Of a stretch of 64,000 nt of DNA, positions 44,292 through 53,473 are shown piece after piece (the stretch's first letter is position 1; every line of letters begins with the position of its first letter). This DNA is from Kribbella pittospori (lineage in GTDB: Bacteria; Actinomycetota; Actinomycetes; Propionibacteriales; Kribbellaceae), in the NCBI RefSeq assembly GCF_004331465.1, contig NZ_SJKB01000010.1, positions 62,001 through 126,000 of the forward strand, in the 5' to 3' direction. A program made the position numbers and the translations under genes. The notes below the pieces were generated by a model. It was not told where the DNA came from and did no database searches. It worked only from the letters and a program-made list of their open reading frames with translations.

Positions 44292-45940
44292 TCCGCAAAC
44301 TCCTCGCCGCACTGGTCGGCCTCACCGTCCTCGCCGTACCGCTGCAGTCCGCCGCGTCACCCTCATCCGGGCACGTGCGGATCACGCCGTACGTCAAGAT
44401 CGACAAGGTCGTCGCGGCCGGCCAATTCGCCAAGGTCTACGACCCGAGCGTGGGCGAGACCGAGCCGTGGTACTACAACGACCACACCCTGGTGCAGGAC
44501 CGCGCGACCGGCACCTGGCACGTGTACGCGATCACGCACGCGGAGCCGGCCAACCCGCTCGACGAGAAGAGCTTCGGCCACGCAACCGCGCCAACCCCCA
44601 ACGGTCCATGGACGAAGCAACCGCCGGCACTGATCGCCGACCCGGCCGCAGGGGAGAGCCACATCTGGGCGCCATACGTCATGTACGACGCCGGCACCTA
44701 CTACATGTTCTACGCCGCCGGTACGCCGGACCACACGGCGTACCGGATGCATCTGGCGACGTCGACCGATCTCATGACCTGGACCCGCGATGCGGCCAAC
44801 CCGCTGTTCACGGATGGCTTCGACGGTCGTGATCCGATGGTCCGCAAGGTCGGCGACCAATGGGTGATGTACTACACCGCCAACTCGACGCCGGCCGGCG
44901 GCAACCATATCGTTGCCTACCGCACCAGTACGGACCTGAAGCACTGGAGCGACCGCCAGACAGCGTTCCAGCATCCGTCGACCGGGACCTTCGGTGGCCC
45001 GACCGAGTCGCCGTTCGTCGTCCAGCGCGGAGCGGATTGGTACCTGTTCGTCTGCTGTGACGGTGGCTACGAGTCGACAAAGGTCTACAAGAGCAACGAT
45101 CCGCTGCACTTCACGACCGAGCAGCTCGCCGGGACCATCCCCGCGCACGCGGCCGAGGTCGTGCAGGACGGCCAGAACTGGTACGTCACCGGAGCAGGCT
45201 GGGGGAAGGGCGGCCTGTTCATCGCGCCGCTCGACTTCGCCAAACTGCAGGTGACGAAGGGCCGCGTGGTGACCACCAACCACTACAGGGCGACCATCGA
45301 GACCAGCCCTCGATCAGCACTCACGAGTCTCGACGTCGACCCAACCGGCCGCCGCAACTACCGCCCTGCGCTGGACTCGACCGGACGCTCTACAGCGCCG
45401 TACCTGGCAGTCGGGAACTTCGGCGCCACCGACATCAGCGGCCCGGCAACGAAGGTAGACGCGGGCCGCGAGTCATTGACCCTACGCGGCATCTCCTTCG
45501 GCGATGAGCCGGTCGCCGCGGACTGGACGTTCGACTTCGGCCCGACCACGTTCGACACGCGCCTCGCGTGGACCGTGAAGGCACCAACGAACGCATCCGT
45601 CTGGGAGGTCGCGCTGAACGTCGACTCCGCGTTGCCCGATCAAGGCGACCCCGGCGGATTCGGCCGCGACGGCGACGTCGCCGGACTGCCGCGATGGTCG
45701 ATGGCGACAGCCGCCGGCCTCAGCGTGGTGACGGCGTACCGGCCGGGCTCGGCCTGGTCCGAGGACAACCACTGGTACGACCCGTCGAACGGCGCGGTCG
45801 CCTGGCAGCCGCTGTGGCAACCAGGCGGACGCGCGCTCCCACCGGGCAAGTACGACGGCGGTCGCTGGCGGCTCGGTTTCTCCGGCACCGAGCGGGATGT
45901 TGCCTTCGCGGATTCCCTGGCCGCTAGTGTCGGTACGTGA
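44288..45940 (+). CDS. Secreted five-bladed beta-propeller glycosidase (GH43/GH32-like)
   Basis: A 550-residue secreted protein. The signal peptide (residues 1-23, [16 protein letters not shown]) is followed by a five-bladed propeller with typical blade motifs: [58 protein letters not shown] and [20 protein letters not shown] (Asp, Asp and Glu candidates). A C-terminal beta-sandwich domain lies beyond about residue 340. It is coupled to the GH172 gene by ATGA, so both probably attack one furanose-rich polymer. Subfamily is unassigned. Confidence 0.8.
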   Translation: MIRKLLAALVGLTVLAVPLQSAASPSSGHVRITPYVKIDKVVAAGQFAKVYDPSVGETEPWYYNDHTLVQDRATGTWHVYAITHAEPANPLDEKSFGHATAPTPNGPWTKQPPALIADPAAGESHIWAPYVMYDAGTYYMFYAAGTPDHTAYRMHLATSTDLMTWTRDAANPLFTDGFDGRDPMVRKVGDQWVMYYTANSTPAGGNHIVAYRTSTDLKHWSDRQTAFQHPSTGTFGGPTESPFVVQRGADWYLFVCCDGGYESTKVYKSNDPLHFTTEQLAGTIPAHAAEVVQDGQNWYVTGAGWGKGGLFIAPLDFAKLQVTKGRVVTTNHYRATIETSPRSALTSLDVDPTGRRNYRPALDSTGRSTAPYLAVGNFGATDISGPATKVDAGRESLTLRGISFGDEPVAADWTFDFGPTTFDTRLAWTVKAPTNASVWEVALNVDSALPDQGDPGGFGRDGDVAGLPRWSMATAAGLSVVTAYRPGSAWSEDNHWYDPSNGAVAWQPLWQPGGRALPPGKYDGGRWRLGFSGTERDVAFADSLAASVGT

Positions 45941-46470
45941 CCACGCTCAGCCTGGATCCCCGAAGTACTGCTCTCGTCCTGATCGACCTGATGCCGCGCA
46001 TCGTCGCACTCGACACGGCGCCGCTGGCCGGACCGATGGTGCTCGAGCGATGCGTGGCGCTGGCGAAGGCGACGCGGTCGGTCGGTGGGCTGGTGGTCAA
46101 CGTCCGAGTCGAGCGACCGGGGCTGGACGCACAGCCGGAAGGGAGTGGGCTCGCACCGGAACTCGACCCGCAGCCGGGTGACCTCGAGATCGTGAAGCGG
46201 ACGATCGGAGCCTTCGGCCGGACGAGTCTGGACGACGAACTGCAGTCGCGCGGGATCGAGACCGTGGCGCTGGCCGGGATCGCGACCAACTTCGGCGTCG
46301 AGTCCACCGGCCGGGCCGCGGACGATCTCGGCTACAACACCGTCTACCTCACCGACGCGATGACCGGCCTGGACCAGCAAGCCCACGACTTCGCGGTGTC
46401 CTATGTCTTCCCGCGCTTGGGCACGGTCTGCACCGGGACGGAGTACGTCGCCGCACTCAGCCCGGCCTAA
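45937..46470 (+). CDS. Isochorismatase-like hydrolase
   Basis: A 177-residue protein of the cysteine-hydrolase superfamily. The catalytic Asp is in LVLIDLMP and the Lys in VKRTIGAFG. The nucleophile position is Gly in [10 protein letters not shown], where amidases have Cys; isochorismatases of the EntB/PhzD type also have Gly, so vinyl-ether hydrolysis is likelier than amide hydrolysis. The GTG start overlaps the glycosidase stop (GTGA). It is probably the last gene of the secreted glycosidase unit by overlap, although a functional link is not obvious. Confidence 0.8.
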   Translation: MTTLSLDPRSTALVLIDLMPRIVALDTAPLAGPMVLERCVALAKATRSVGGLVVNVRVERPGLDAQPEGSGLAPELDPQPGDLEIVKRTIGAFGRTSLDDELQSRGIETVALAGIATNFGVESTGRAADDLGYNTVYLTDAMTGLDQQAHDFAVSYVFPRLGTVCTGTEYVAALSPA

Positions 46471-46479
46471 TGCCCCAAG

Positions 46480-46833
46480 CTAGGACCGACCGCCCGGATC
46501 GAGATAGTGCAGCCGGCGCCAGATCGCCTCGGACACCTCGGGGAGCAGGTCGTTCGCCTGCTGGTTGAGCTGCCAGTGCGTATTCGCGGCGCGGTCGACG
46601 GCCACGGCGCATTCGGCCAGCCAGCGTTCAGCGCTCTGCTCGGCGGCTCGCGGCAGCGCGCCGTACATCGCGGCGAGGCCCAGGATCACGCTGTCGCCGA
46701 GGACCCGGTTGGTCAGATCGTGGCCGGTCATGGCGTGGTACTGCGCGATGAACGGCGCGAGCACGGCCAGTGCCCGCGTGCGCGGATGACGGGACAGCCA
46801 GAACTGCCGCACCCGGTCCAGCAAGTGGTTCAC
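46480..46833 (-). CDS. Hypothetical helical protein, 117 aa
   Basis: An all-helical protein that I do not recognise. It begins at GTG 46833 with MNHLLDRVRQFWLSRHPRTRALAVLAPFIAQYHAMTGHDLTNRV and ends with a helix carrying ...LHYLDPGGRS. It is convergent with the isochorismatase-like gene, 9 bases apart. No TM segment; slight hydrophobicity in the middle helices. A regulatory or structural role is possible but unproven. Confidence 0.6.
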   Translation of the reverse strand: MNHLLDRVRQFWLSRHPRTRALAVLAPFIAQYHAMTGHDLTNRVLGDSVILGLAAMYGALPRAAEQSAERWLAECAVAVDRAANTHWQLNQQANDLLPEVSEAIWRRLHYLDPGGRS

Positions 46834-46874
46834 CGCGAGACCTCCTCACCGCGACGCTACCCGCTCCGGTGCCC

Positions 46875-47696
46875 CTACGCGAACAGCCCTGCGTTCTCGC
46901 GAACCCAGTCCTGCAACGTGCGCGGCGCCCGACCGGTCACCGTCTGGACCGTGTCGTTGACTGTCGTCTCATCGATCGTCCCGTCTCCGAAGAACCCTTC
47001 GATCGCCTCGGCGTACGGCGCGGGCATCGATGCCTGCAGTTCGTCATGCGTCTCCGCCCGGCTCATCGGGTACGCCGTCAACCCGCGCCCAATCGCCTCG
47101 GCAAGAACCGCGACCTGCTGCGGAGGCGTGAGCGCGACGGGACCGGTGAGGCGCAGGATCGCCCCGACCTGGTCGTCGGCAGTGAACGCACGGACGGCCA
47201 CATCTCCGATGTCTCGCGGATGGATCGTCGCGATCGGTACGTCGGGGAACTGAACCCGCACCACGTCACCTGCGCGGATTTGATCAAGCCAGCGGAGCGT
47301 GTTGGACATGAACGAGTTCGGCCGCAGGAACGTCCACTCCAGCCCGGACGCCTTCACCGCCTCCTCGGCCGCCTGGTGATACCCGGCGATCGCGTTCGAC
47401 GTATCGCTGCCGGCCAGCGAACTGCTCGACAGCAGCACGACCTTCCGCACTCCCGCCCGGACCGCGTTCGCGAGCAATTCCTCGACCCGGTCGTAACCAC
47501 TGAGCAGGAAGATCCCCGTCACCCCGTCAAGTACGAACGAGTCCGGCTTGTTCAGATCGCCGTACACGGGCTCGATCCCGCTCGGCAGAGGAGTGTCCGA
47601 CCGGATCAGCGCCCAGCCCGCGATCCCCTTGCTCGCCAGCGACTGCACCACCGCGCCGCCCGCGTTCCCGCTCGCGCCGGTCACCAGGACTGTCAT
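46875..47696 (-). CDS. NmrA/atypical SDR NAD(P)-binding protein
   Basis: A 273-residue protein of the NmrA-like (QOR2/SDR_a5) group. The Rossmann motif VTGASGNAGGAVV is at the N-terminus; the active-site Tyr/Lys of classical SDRs are replaced, as usual in this group. The segments SNAIAGYHQAAEEAVKASGLEWTFLRPNSFM and HPRDIGDVAVRAF are typical. Such proteins sense or use NAD(P)H and reduce quinones. ATG 47696 was chosen over the longer frame. It is divergent from the methyltransferase. Confidence 0.85.
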   Translation of the reverse strand: MTVLVTGASGNAGGAVVQSLASKGIAGWALIRSDTPLPSGIEPVYGDLNKPDSFVLDGVTGIFLLSGYDRVEELLANAVRAGVRKVVLLSSSSLAGSDTSNAIAGYHQAAEEAVKASGLEWTFLRPNSFMSNTLRWLDQIRAGDVVRVQFPDVPIATIHPRDIGDVAVRAFTADDQVGAILRLTGPVALTPPQQVAVLAEAIGRGLTAYPMSRAETHDELQASMPAPYAEAIEGFFGDGTIDETTVNDTVQTVTGRAPRTLQDWVRENAGLFA

Positions 47697-47787
47697 GCAC
47701 ACCACCCCTTCGGCTCGAGGCGACAGCCTGTCACATGAACCGGATCACCAGCTGATCCGTACAGGAGGGCAAGGAAAGGGGACCAGG

Positions 47788-48432
47788 ATGAGCGGCATCG
47801 ATCTCGCCTACAGCACCGGGCTGACTGAGAACAGCCTGTATCGGTACGACGACTGGCTGCTCCGGGCGGCCGCCATCCGGGACGGTGATCGCGTCCTCGA
47901 CATCGGCTGCGGAACCGGCGGTACGACGCGCGCCGCCGCCTGGCTCGCGGGTTCCGGCGCGGCCGTTGGCGTGGACCTTTCGGAGCAGGCGCTGGCGGAG
48001 GCGACCCGTCGTGCGGAGGAGACTGGCGCCGTCACCGCGACGTTCGTGCCGGCCGACGCACAAGTGCATGCCTTCGAGCCCGAAACCTTCGACGTCCTCC
48101 TCAGCCGTACCGGCTGCACGGACTTCGCCGACCCGATCGCGGCCTTCACCAATCTCGCGCGAGCGCTGCGCCCTGGTGGGCGCGTCGCGCTACTGGTCTG
48201 GCAAGCGCCGAGCCGGAACCCGTGGTACGCCGAACTCACCACCGGCCCTACGCCGCGGCTCGACGTACCCGGTCCGTTCGCCTTCGCCGACCCCGCGCGG
48301 GTAGCGCACATCCTCACCACCGCGGGCTTCCAGACCCCCGAATGCGAGCCCATGCAAGAACTCATCCAGCTCGGTCGCGGCGTCGACTACCCGTCGGCGG
48401 CCTGGCTGGTCACCACCCGCAAGCCCGCATAG
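47788..48432 (+). CDS. Class I SAM-dependent methyltransferase
   Basis: A 214-residue methyltransferase. Motif I is RVLDIGCGTGGTTRAAA, motif II holds GVDLSEQALAEATRR, and the post-motif region includes FDVLLSRTGCTDFAD and LRPGGRVALLVW. The Methyltransf_25 type methylates small molecules. ATG 47788 is preceded by GGAAAGGGG; an AGGAGGGC lies 20 bases upstream. Its 3' end overlaps the convergent phosphotransferase by 23 bases. Confidence 0.87.
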   Translation: MSGIDLAYSTGLTENSLYRYDDWLLRAAAIRDGDRVLDIGCGTGGTTRAAAWLAGSGAAVGVDLSEQALAEATRRAEETGAVTATFVPADAQVHAFEPETFDVLLSRTGCTDFADPIAAFTNLARALRPGGRVALLVWQAPSRNPWYAELTTGPTPRLDVPGPFAFADPARVAHILTTAGFQTPECEPMQELIQLGRGVDYPSAAWLVTTRKPA

Positions 48433-49597
48433 CCTCGACCGCGGCTTGGAGTTCGGTGCGCGGGTCGTCCGCGTGGTAGATGCGTTCGTCCGGCTCGATG
48501 TTCTCGAGGAACCGCTGGTACATGACCGCCCCGACCAGGCGCCCGAGCACCGTCATCGGCTGTAGTGCCCGGAACGGTTCGCTGTTCGGGATCCGGCGCT
48601 TCCAGGCCGCGGACCAGACCTCGACCGCGTGATCACCCTTTGCCTGCGGCATCCATCCGCGGAGCCGCTGGATGTCGGTGGCCGGATGGCCGACGAAACT
48701 GTCCGCCCAGTCGACGATCGCCCGGTTGGTGCCGTCCGAACGCCAGTTGCCCGGATGGAAGTCGCCGTGCACCAGCGTGATCGGCAGACCTGACGCGTCC
48801 AGTTCGGACAGGATGCCGGGCAGCTTCGTCAGCAGCTCCTCCACCGCGAGTACGTCGTCACCGGGCAGCGCGACGATGGTCAGCAGCCGGGACACTTCAT
48901 CCGCCAGGTGCTCCGGTCGCAGCACCGGCGCGTCCAGCTCGTCCACCTCCGCCGCAAGCTCGGCTTGTACGGCGACCCACCGGCTGACCACGTCCTCGAT
49001 CGTCGGCGGATCCGGCTCCCAGCAGTCGGCTCCGGGCGCGTGGGCGAGCAGGGACCAGCGGTTGCCGGCCGACGTACCGAGGACGGTGGGTGCGAGCCGA
49101 CCGTCGTACCGGTGGATGTGATCAATGATATCGGCGTCGATGCTGCCGAACCGGCTCGTCGCCTTCGCCCAGGCGCCCGGGAAGCGGATCAGGCAGGACA
49201 GGTTCCAGGTCTTGACCTGGACCGGATCGAGTGGGCCGATGATGCCTCGCGCCCACTCGATCAGCCAGCCCGGTCCGTCCACCTCCGCCCACGTTGCCCG
49301 GAGTGGTTCGGCCGCGACGATCGCGTCCCAACCGTCGTACGGCGTCTCGTCCACTACGCCGGCCCGCGGCTCGCCCAGCGCCTGTACGTGATAGACGACC
49401 CGACCACCACGACCGACCACAGCCTCGTCCGCGTGAACGAGTCGCAGCACTATAGTCCGCACGCCGAGCAACTGGTCGAGCTGCCGAGTCACGCCCTCGA
49501 CTTCTGACCACCACGCCGGCTCGACCTCGAACGCCGGCACCCGTCCCACGTAGCGGTGCCCGACGCTGACCACTGCCTCGACCGTCTTCGTCTCCAC
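48410..49597 (-). CDS. Aminoglycoside phosphotransferase (APH)-family kinase
   Basis: A 395-residue protein kinase-fold phosphotransferase. The catalytic loop is VHGDFHPGNW and the metal loop IVDWADS, both intact. The N-terminal part (about 1-130) holds an extra domain with a VVYHVQALGEPRAG-type beta-rich region, resembling a NUDIX-like fold. Substrate is unknown; many such proteins phosphorylate metabolites rather than antibiotics. It ends inside the methyltransferase coding region (convergent overlap) and lies 4 bases from tyrS, which reads the same way and ends first. Confidence 0.85.
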   Translation of the reverse strand: METKTVEAVVSVGHRYVGRVPAFEVEPAWWSEVEGVTRQLDQLLGVRTIVLRLVHADEAVVGRGGRVVYHVQALGEPRAGVVDETPYDGWDAIVAAEPLRATWAEVDGPGWLIEWARGIIGPLDPVQVKTWNLSCLIRFPGAWAKATSRFGSIDADIIDHIHRYDGRLAPTVLGTSAGNRWSLLAHAPGADCWEPDPPTIEDVVSRWVAVQAELAAEVDELDAPVLRPEHLADEVSRLLTIVALPGDDVLAVEELLTKLPGILSELDASGLPITLVHGDFHPGNWRSDGTNRAIVDWADSFVGHPATDIQRLRGWMPQAKGDHAVEVWSAAWKRRIPNSEPFRALQPMTVLGRLVGAVMYQRFLENIEPDERIYHADDPRTELQAAVEAMRACGW

Positions 49598-49601
49598 GTG
49601 A

Positions 49602-50804
49602 TCAGTGTCGTCTGACTCGGTGCCAAGTACGTGCGCCGGACTTGATCACAACGCCGTCGCCCAGGTCGACGGCCTCCGCCGGGTCATCCACGCGGGTGCC
49701 GTCGATGGTGACGGCGCCCTGGCGGATCAGCCGCCGGAGCTCGGAGTTGCTGTCGCCGGGCCGGATCGCGCGCAGGAGATCGAGCGCGGTCCTCACAGTA
49801 CTGTCGACGACGATCTCCGGCATCTCCTCGGGCTGATTGCGGTCAGAGAACGTACGCCGGAACGCCTCCAGCTCGGCCTTCGCCGTACCCGCACCGTGGT
49901 AGCGCGTCACCACGGCAGCGGCCACGCGGAGCTTGGCATCGCGGGCCTGCGGACCACCGTGCGCGGCCGCGGAGCCCAGCGCGGCGACCGTGTCCGTGGG
50001 GAGTTCGGTGTAGACGCGGGCGTACGGCTCGACCAAGTCGTCCGGGATGCTCATCAACTTGCCGAACTTCTCCCGCCGCGGGTCCGTCAGCCCGACGTAG
50101 TTGTTCAGCGACTTCGACTGCTTCGCCCGTCCGTCGAGGCCCGGCGTGATCGTGGTCGTGATCACCACCTGCGGCGGCGCGCCCAGGCGCTGCTGGAAGT
50201 GCCGGCCGAGCTGCTCGTTGAACAACTGGTCCGAGCCGACGATGGTCAGATCACTCTGCACCGCGAAGCTGTCGTAGCCCTGCAGCACCGGGTACACCAG
50301 CTCGTGCACCGCGATCTCCCGCCCGGCCGCGACCCGCTCCCGGAACATGTCCCGCGCCATCAGTTGTGCATGCGTGACCTGCGCGAACAGACCGAGCAGC
50401 TCCGCGACCTGCATCCCGTCGTACCACTCGGAGTTCCGCCGTACTTCAAACACCGCGGGATCCGTCCGCAGTACCAGCGACACCTGCTCGAGGAACGACG
50501 TCGCGTTCGCGTCGATCTCTTCCGGCGTCAGCACCGGCCTGGTCTCGGACCGGCCGGTCGGGTCGCCGACGCGAGTGGTCAGGTCGCCGAGCAGGAATAC
50601 GACCAGGTGGCCGAGGTCCTGCAGTTGCCGCATCATCCACAGGTTGACCGCGTGGCCGAGATGCAGATCCGGCGCGGTGCAGTCGACGCCGTACTTGATC
50701 CGCAACGGCCGCCCGGTCGCCAGCCGTTCGCGCAGGTCGGCCTCGCCGACGATGGAGTCGGTGGTACGACGTAATCGGTCGATCACCGTGGTCGGGTCGT
50801 TCAT
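49602..50804 (-). CDS. tyrS: Tyrosyl-tRNA synthetase, long variant with KQSKS loop
   Basis: A 400-residue class I synthetase. The HIGH-type motif is HLGH ([11 protein letters not shown]), the tyrosine-binding region has [12 protein letters not shown], and the S4 RNA-binding domain is at the C-terminus ([16 protein letters not shown]). The KMSKS loop reads KQSKS ([15 protein letters not shown]), an atypical Met-to-Gln change. The long-type layout is that of TyrRZ. No argH is near, unlike the usual actinobacterial tyrS locus, so it may be an extra copy. A leader ORF and terminator lie upstream. Confidence 0.88.
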   Translation of the reverse strand: MNDPTTVIDRLRRTTDSIVGEADLRERLATGRPLRIKYGVDCTAPDLHLGHAVNLWMMRQLQDLGHLVVFLLGDLTTRVGDPTGRSETRPVLTPEEIDANATSFLEQVSLVLRTDPAVFEVRRNSEWYDGMQVAELLGLFAQVTHAQLMARDMFRERVAAGREIAVHELVYPVLQGYDSFAVQSDLTIVGSDQLFNEQLGRHFQQRLGAPPQVVITTTITPGLDGRAKQSKSLNNYVGLTDPRREKFGKLMSIPDDLVEPYARVYTELPTDTVAALGSAAAHGGPQARDAKLRVAAAVVTRYHGAGTAKAELEAFRRTFSDRNQPEEMPEIVVDSTVRTALDLLRAIRPGDSNSELRRLIRQGAVTIDGTRVDDPAEAVDLGDGVVIKSGARTWHRVRRH

Positions 50805-50856
50805 CGGGTCCTCTCGACAGGTCAGGAGGCACCGACAGCGCCTCCGGCAACGGAAA

Positions 50857-50885
50857 GAGGCAGGAACCCGGTCGGTTCCTGCCTC
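50857..50885 (-). terminator. Attenuator-type terminator in the tyrS leader
   Basis: GAGGCAGGAACC and GGTTCCTGCCTC form a perfect 12-bp stem with a 5-base loop, followed on the minus strand by TTTCC. It lies 53 bases upstream of the tyrS ATG, downstream of a short leader ORF. Its position inside the leader suggests conditional termination. Confidence 0.65.
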
Positions 50886-50915
50886 GGAGGCTCTGGGTGG
50901 AGCGAGTTGTGGGGA

Positions 50916-50972
50916 CTACCGGATGCCGGCCCCTCCCAGAGCCGGTCGATATGCCACGCGTCGCTTGATCAC
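50916..50972 (-). CDS. 18-codon tyrS leader peptide
   Basis: GTG at 50972 starts the peptide [18 protein letters not shown] and TAG ends it at 50916. It has one Tyr codon, TAT, rare in this GC-rich DNA, at position 8. The segment GGCTCTGGG within the ORF (plus-strand 50935-50943) is perfectly complementary to CCCAGAGCC right after it (50889-50897). The terminator at 50857-50885 follows. This fits a ribosome-mediated attenuator responding to charged tRNA-Tyr. Confidence 0.55.
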   Translation of the reverse strand: MIKRRVAYRPALGGAGIR

Positions 50973-51032
50973 GGCGTCAGGGTAGCACCGGCGCATTGGG
51001 CCCGCAGCCGGGTATCCGCCTACCCTCGGGGT

Positions 51033-51590
51033 GTGACGGAGGAGCGAGTGGTGCTGCTGGACGACGCCGGACGGGCGATCGGGACCGAGGCCAAGGCAAC
51101 GGTCCACCACTCCGCGACCCCGCTGCACCTGGCGTTCTCGAGCTACGTCGTCGACGACGCCGGTCGGGTGTTACTGACCCAGCGCGCGCTGACCAAGCCG
51201 ACCTGGCCCGGGGTCTGGACCAACAGTTGCTGTGGGCATCCACTTCCCGGTGAGCCGGTCCCGGATGCGGTACGGCGGCGGCTCGCCGACGAACTGGGGA
51301 TCGTCGCGAATGGCGTCGAGCTGGTGCTGCCGGAGTTCCGCTATCGCGCCGAGATGCCGACCGGCGTGGTGGAGAACGAGATATGCCCGGTCTACCGGGT
51401 CCGGTGGTCCGGGGAACCCACGCCAGATCCGGCAGAGGTCGCGTCGTACCGCTGGGTCGAATGGTCGGAGATGCGCGACTTTCGCGGCCTGTCGCCGTGG
51501 TGCCTGCTGCAGCTGGACGAGCTCAGCGGGGCGCCAGGGGAGTGGACCGTCGGGGATCCTGCCCGCCTGCCACCTGCTGCGCGGTCATGA
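51033..51590 (+). CDS. idi: Isopentenyl-diphosphate delta-isomerase, type 1
   Basis: A 185-residue Nudix-fold enzyme that interconverts isopentenyl and dimethylallyl diphosphate. The catalytic Cys67 is in [12 protein letters not shown], preceded by the metal-binding [12 protein letters not shown] region, and the catalytic Glu is in [13 protein letters not shown] 51033 was chosen by the family start; the longer frame upstream covers the divergent tyrS leader. Its stop lies within the convergent flavoprotein gene by 6 bases. Confidence 0.93.
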   Translation: MTEERVVLLDDAGRAIGTEAKATVHHSATPLHLAFSSYVVDDAGRVLLTQRALTKPTWPGVWTNSCCGHPLPGEPVPDAVRRRLADELGIVANGVELVLPEFRYRAEMPTGVVENEICPVYRVRWSGEPTPDPAEVASYRWVEWSEMRDFRGLSPWCLLQLDELSGAPGEWTVGDPARLPPAARS

Positions 51591-52487
51591 GCTGAGGTCG
51601 CGGTCGAGCAAGTCCGCGTGCAGGGCCACCGCGGTCGTGCTCGCGTGCCCGGCAGCGCCGATCGCGAACAGGGCAGGGACTGCCGTCGTACCCACCGCGT
51701 AGACACCAGGGACATTGGTCAGTCCAGAGCTGTCGACGGCGACCGCGCCATCCACCACGTCGCAGCCCAGCTTGGTCGCAAGATCGCTCTGCTGGTGCTG
51801 CCGGACGACCACGAACACGGCCCGCGGTAGCAACGTGTCACCACCCTTCAGCAGCACGCGTACGTCGTTCTCCGCCGGCTGAACGGCCTCGACCTGCTCG
51901 GTGCGAGTCGTCACGCCGGCCCTGTCGAGCTTGGTCAGGTGATCGGCGCCGAGTTCGTCGCCATCGGTGCACAGGACGACGTCGTTGCTCCACTTGCTGA
52001 GCAGCAGCGCCCGGGCAACCGAGCGATCCGGCAGACCGCGCATCCCGAGCTGCACGAGCGGCTCGTCACGCACCTCCCAGCCATGGCAGTGCGGACACGC
52101 AACAACTGATCGACCCCACGAGTCCCACACACCCGGCACGTCCGGAAGCTCGTCCCGCAGCCCGGTCGCCAGTACGACGGATCGCACTCGCTGGCCCTCG
52201 ACGACGAAACTGTCGCCGTCTGCTGTCACGTCCTCGACCCGGGTGTCGCGCACCTCGACGTCGTACTCCAGCAGCTGCCGGCGCCCGAGCGCCAGCAACT
52301 CGCCGGGTGCGGTGTCCTCGACTCCGAGGAAGTTGTGGACATGCTCAGCCGCCCGGTTCCGTGCCTTCCCGTCGTCGAACAGCACCACTCGGCGCCGGGC
52401 CCGTCCCAGGGTCAGGGCCGCCTGCAGGCCTGCCACACTTCCACCGATCACTGCTGCGTCGATCACAGCGCCATCTTGCCGCTGCAT
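51585..52487 (-). CDS. Thioredoxin reductase-like FAD/NAD(P) oxidoreductase
   Basis: A 300-residue flavoprotein. FAD Rossmann motif [18 protein letters not shown] is near the N-terminus, the redox motif CPHC is in [11 protein letters not shown], and the C-terminal FAD loop is AVGTTA. The CPHC disulfide fits low-molecular-weight disulfide reductases (TrxB/bacillithiol type), and the NAD(P) half is relatively short. ATG 52487 is used; the GTG at 52466 (VIDAAV) is an alternative. The gene overlaps idi by 6 bases. Confidence 0.84.
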   Translation of the reverse strand: MQRQDGAVIDAAVIGGSVAGLQAALTLGRARRRVVLFDDGKARNRAAEHVHNFLGVEDTAPGELLALGRRQLLEYDVEVRDTRVEDVTADGDSFVVEGQRVRSVVLATGLRDELPDVPGVWDSWGRSVVACPHCHGWEVRDEPLVQLGMRGLPDRSVARALLLSKWSNDVVLCTDGDELGADHLTKLDRAGVTTRTEQVEAVQPAENDVRVLLKGGDTLLPRAVFVVVRQHQQSDLATKLGCDVVDGAVAVDSSGLTNVPGVYAVGTTAVPALFAIGAAGHASTTAVALHADLLDRDLSS

Positions 52488-52570
52488 CCACAATTCGAGA
52501 AGAACTTACTCGTATATTGAGACGATGAAATCGAGTGCGCACGGAGTCCGGGTAGGGCAAGGTTGGCAGC

Positions 52571-53473
52571 ATGGGTGACATCGTGATCCGGCCGGTCGAG
52601 TCGGAGCGGGACTACGAGGACTGGCGTGCGGTGCGACTCGCGGTGCAGCCGTACGAGCGCTGCCCGAGTGTGGCCGAGCTGCAGAAGCTGGCGAACCCCG
52701 GACGGCTCCTGGTGCTGGCCGTGATGGACGGTGCGGTCGTCGGCAGCGGGACGTCGGATCACTCCAGCGAGGCGGGTCGTGCGGCCATCAAACCGCGGGT
52801 CCGGCCCGAGGCGCGACGGCAAGGTGCAGGCACCGAGTTGCTGCGTGCGCTGACCGAGCATGCCGTTGCCGAGGGGTACCAAGCCGCGGGCTGCTCGGTC
52901 GACGACGAGGAGTCACGCGCGTTCGCCGACCACTTCGGTTTCACCGAGACGAACCGCCAGGTCGAGCAACTCCGCAAGATCGGCGCCGAGCCGTGGCCGG
53001 AGCAGCCGACGGCGTACCGGATCGTGACCGTGGCCGAGCGGCCCGAGCTCTGGGCGAAGGCGTACGAGCAGGTGGCGGTGCCGACCCTTCCCGACCTGGA
53101 TGTGCCGGCACCGATGGACGTCTCGGCCGAGGAGTGGGAGACCGAGTGGATCAACAACCCGGAGGCGATGTTCCTGGCCGTTGTCGGTGACGACGTGATC
53201 GGTGTCGCCGGGTTGATGCTCGACACGGACCAACCGGAGCGGGCCGAGGTCGCCTACACCGCCGTCCATCCGGACTGGCGCGGCAAGAGCGTCGCCTCGA
53301 CCTTGAAGCGAACGAGCATGGCCTGGGCGGCCGAGCACGGGATCACCGAGATCTACACCTGGACCCAGCGCGGCAACGAGAACATGCGCCGGCTGAACGA
53401 GCACCTCGGGTTCACCTACGGCATCGTGAGCGTCGATGTCCGGGCGAAGCTACCGCTGCAGTTCGCGGAGTAG
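52571..53473 (+). CDS. Double-GNAT acetyltransferase
   Basis: A 300-residue protein with two GNAT domains. The first (residues about 1-140) has a degenerate acetyl-CoA loop (PEARRQGAGTELL), the second (about 150-300) the fuller VHPDWRGKSVASTLKR with the Q/RxxGxG/A form and a NENMRRLNEHLGF end. Tandem GNAT proteins acetylate aminoglycosides, mycothiol or metabolites; here no neighbour shows which. It converges on the panE pseudogene and overlaps its 3' end by 24 bases. Confidence 0.83.
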   Translation: MGDIVIRPVESERDYEDWRAVRLAVQPYERCPSVAELQKLANPGRLLVLAVMDGAVVGSGTSDHSSEAGRAAIKPRVRPEARRQGAGTELLRALTEHAVAEGYQAAGCSVDDEESRAFADHFGFTETNRQVEQLRKIGAEPWPEQPTAYRIVTVAERPELWAKAYEQVAVPTLPDLDVPAPMDVSAEEWETEWINNPEAMFLAVVGDDVIGVAGLMLDTDQPERAEVAYTAVHPDWRGKSVASTLKRTSMAWAAEHGITEIYTWTQRGNENMRRLNEHLGFTYGIVSVDVRAKLPLQFAE

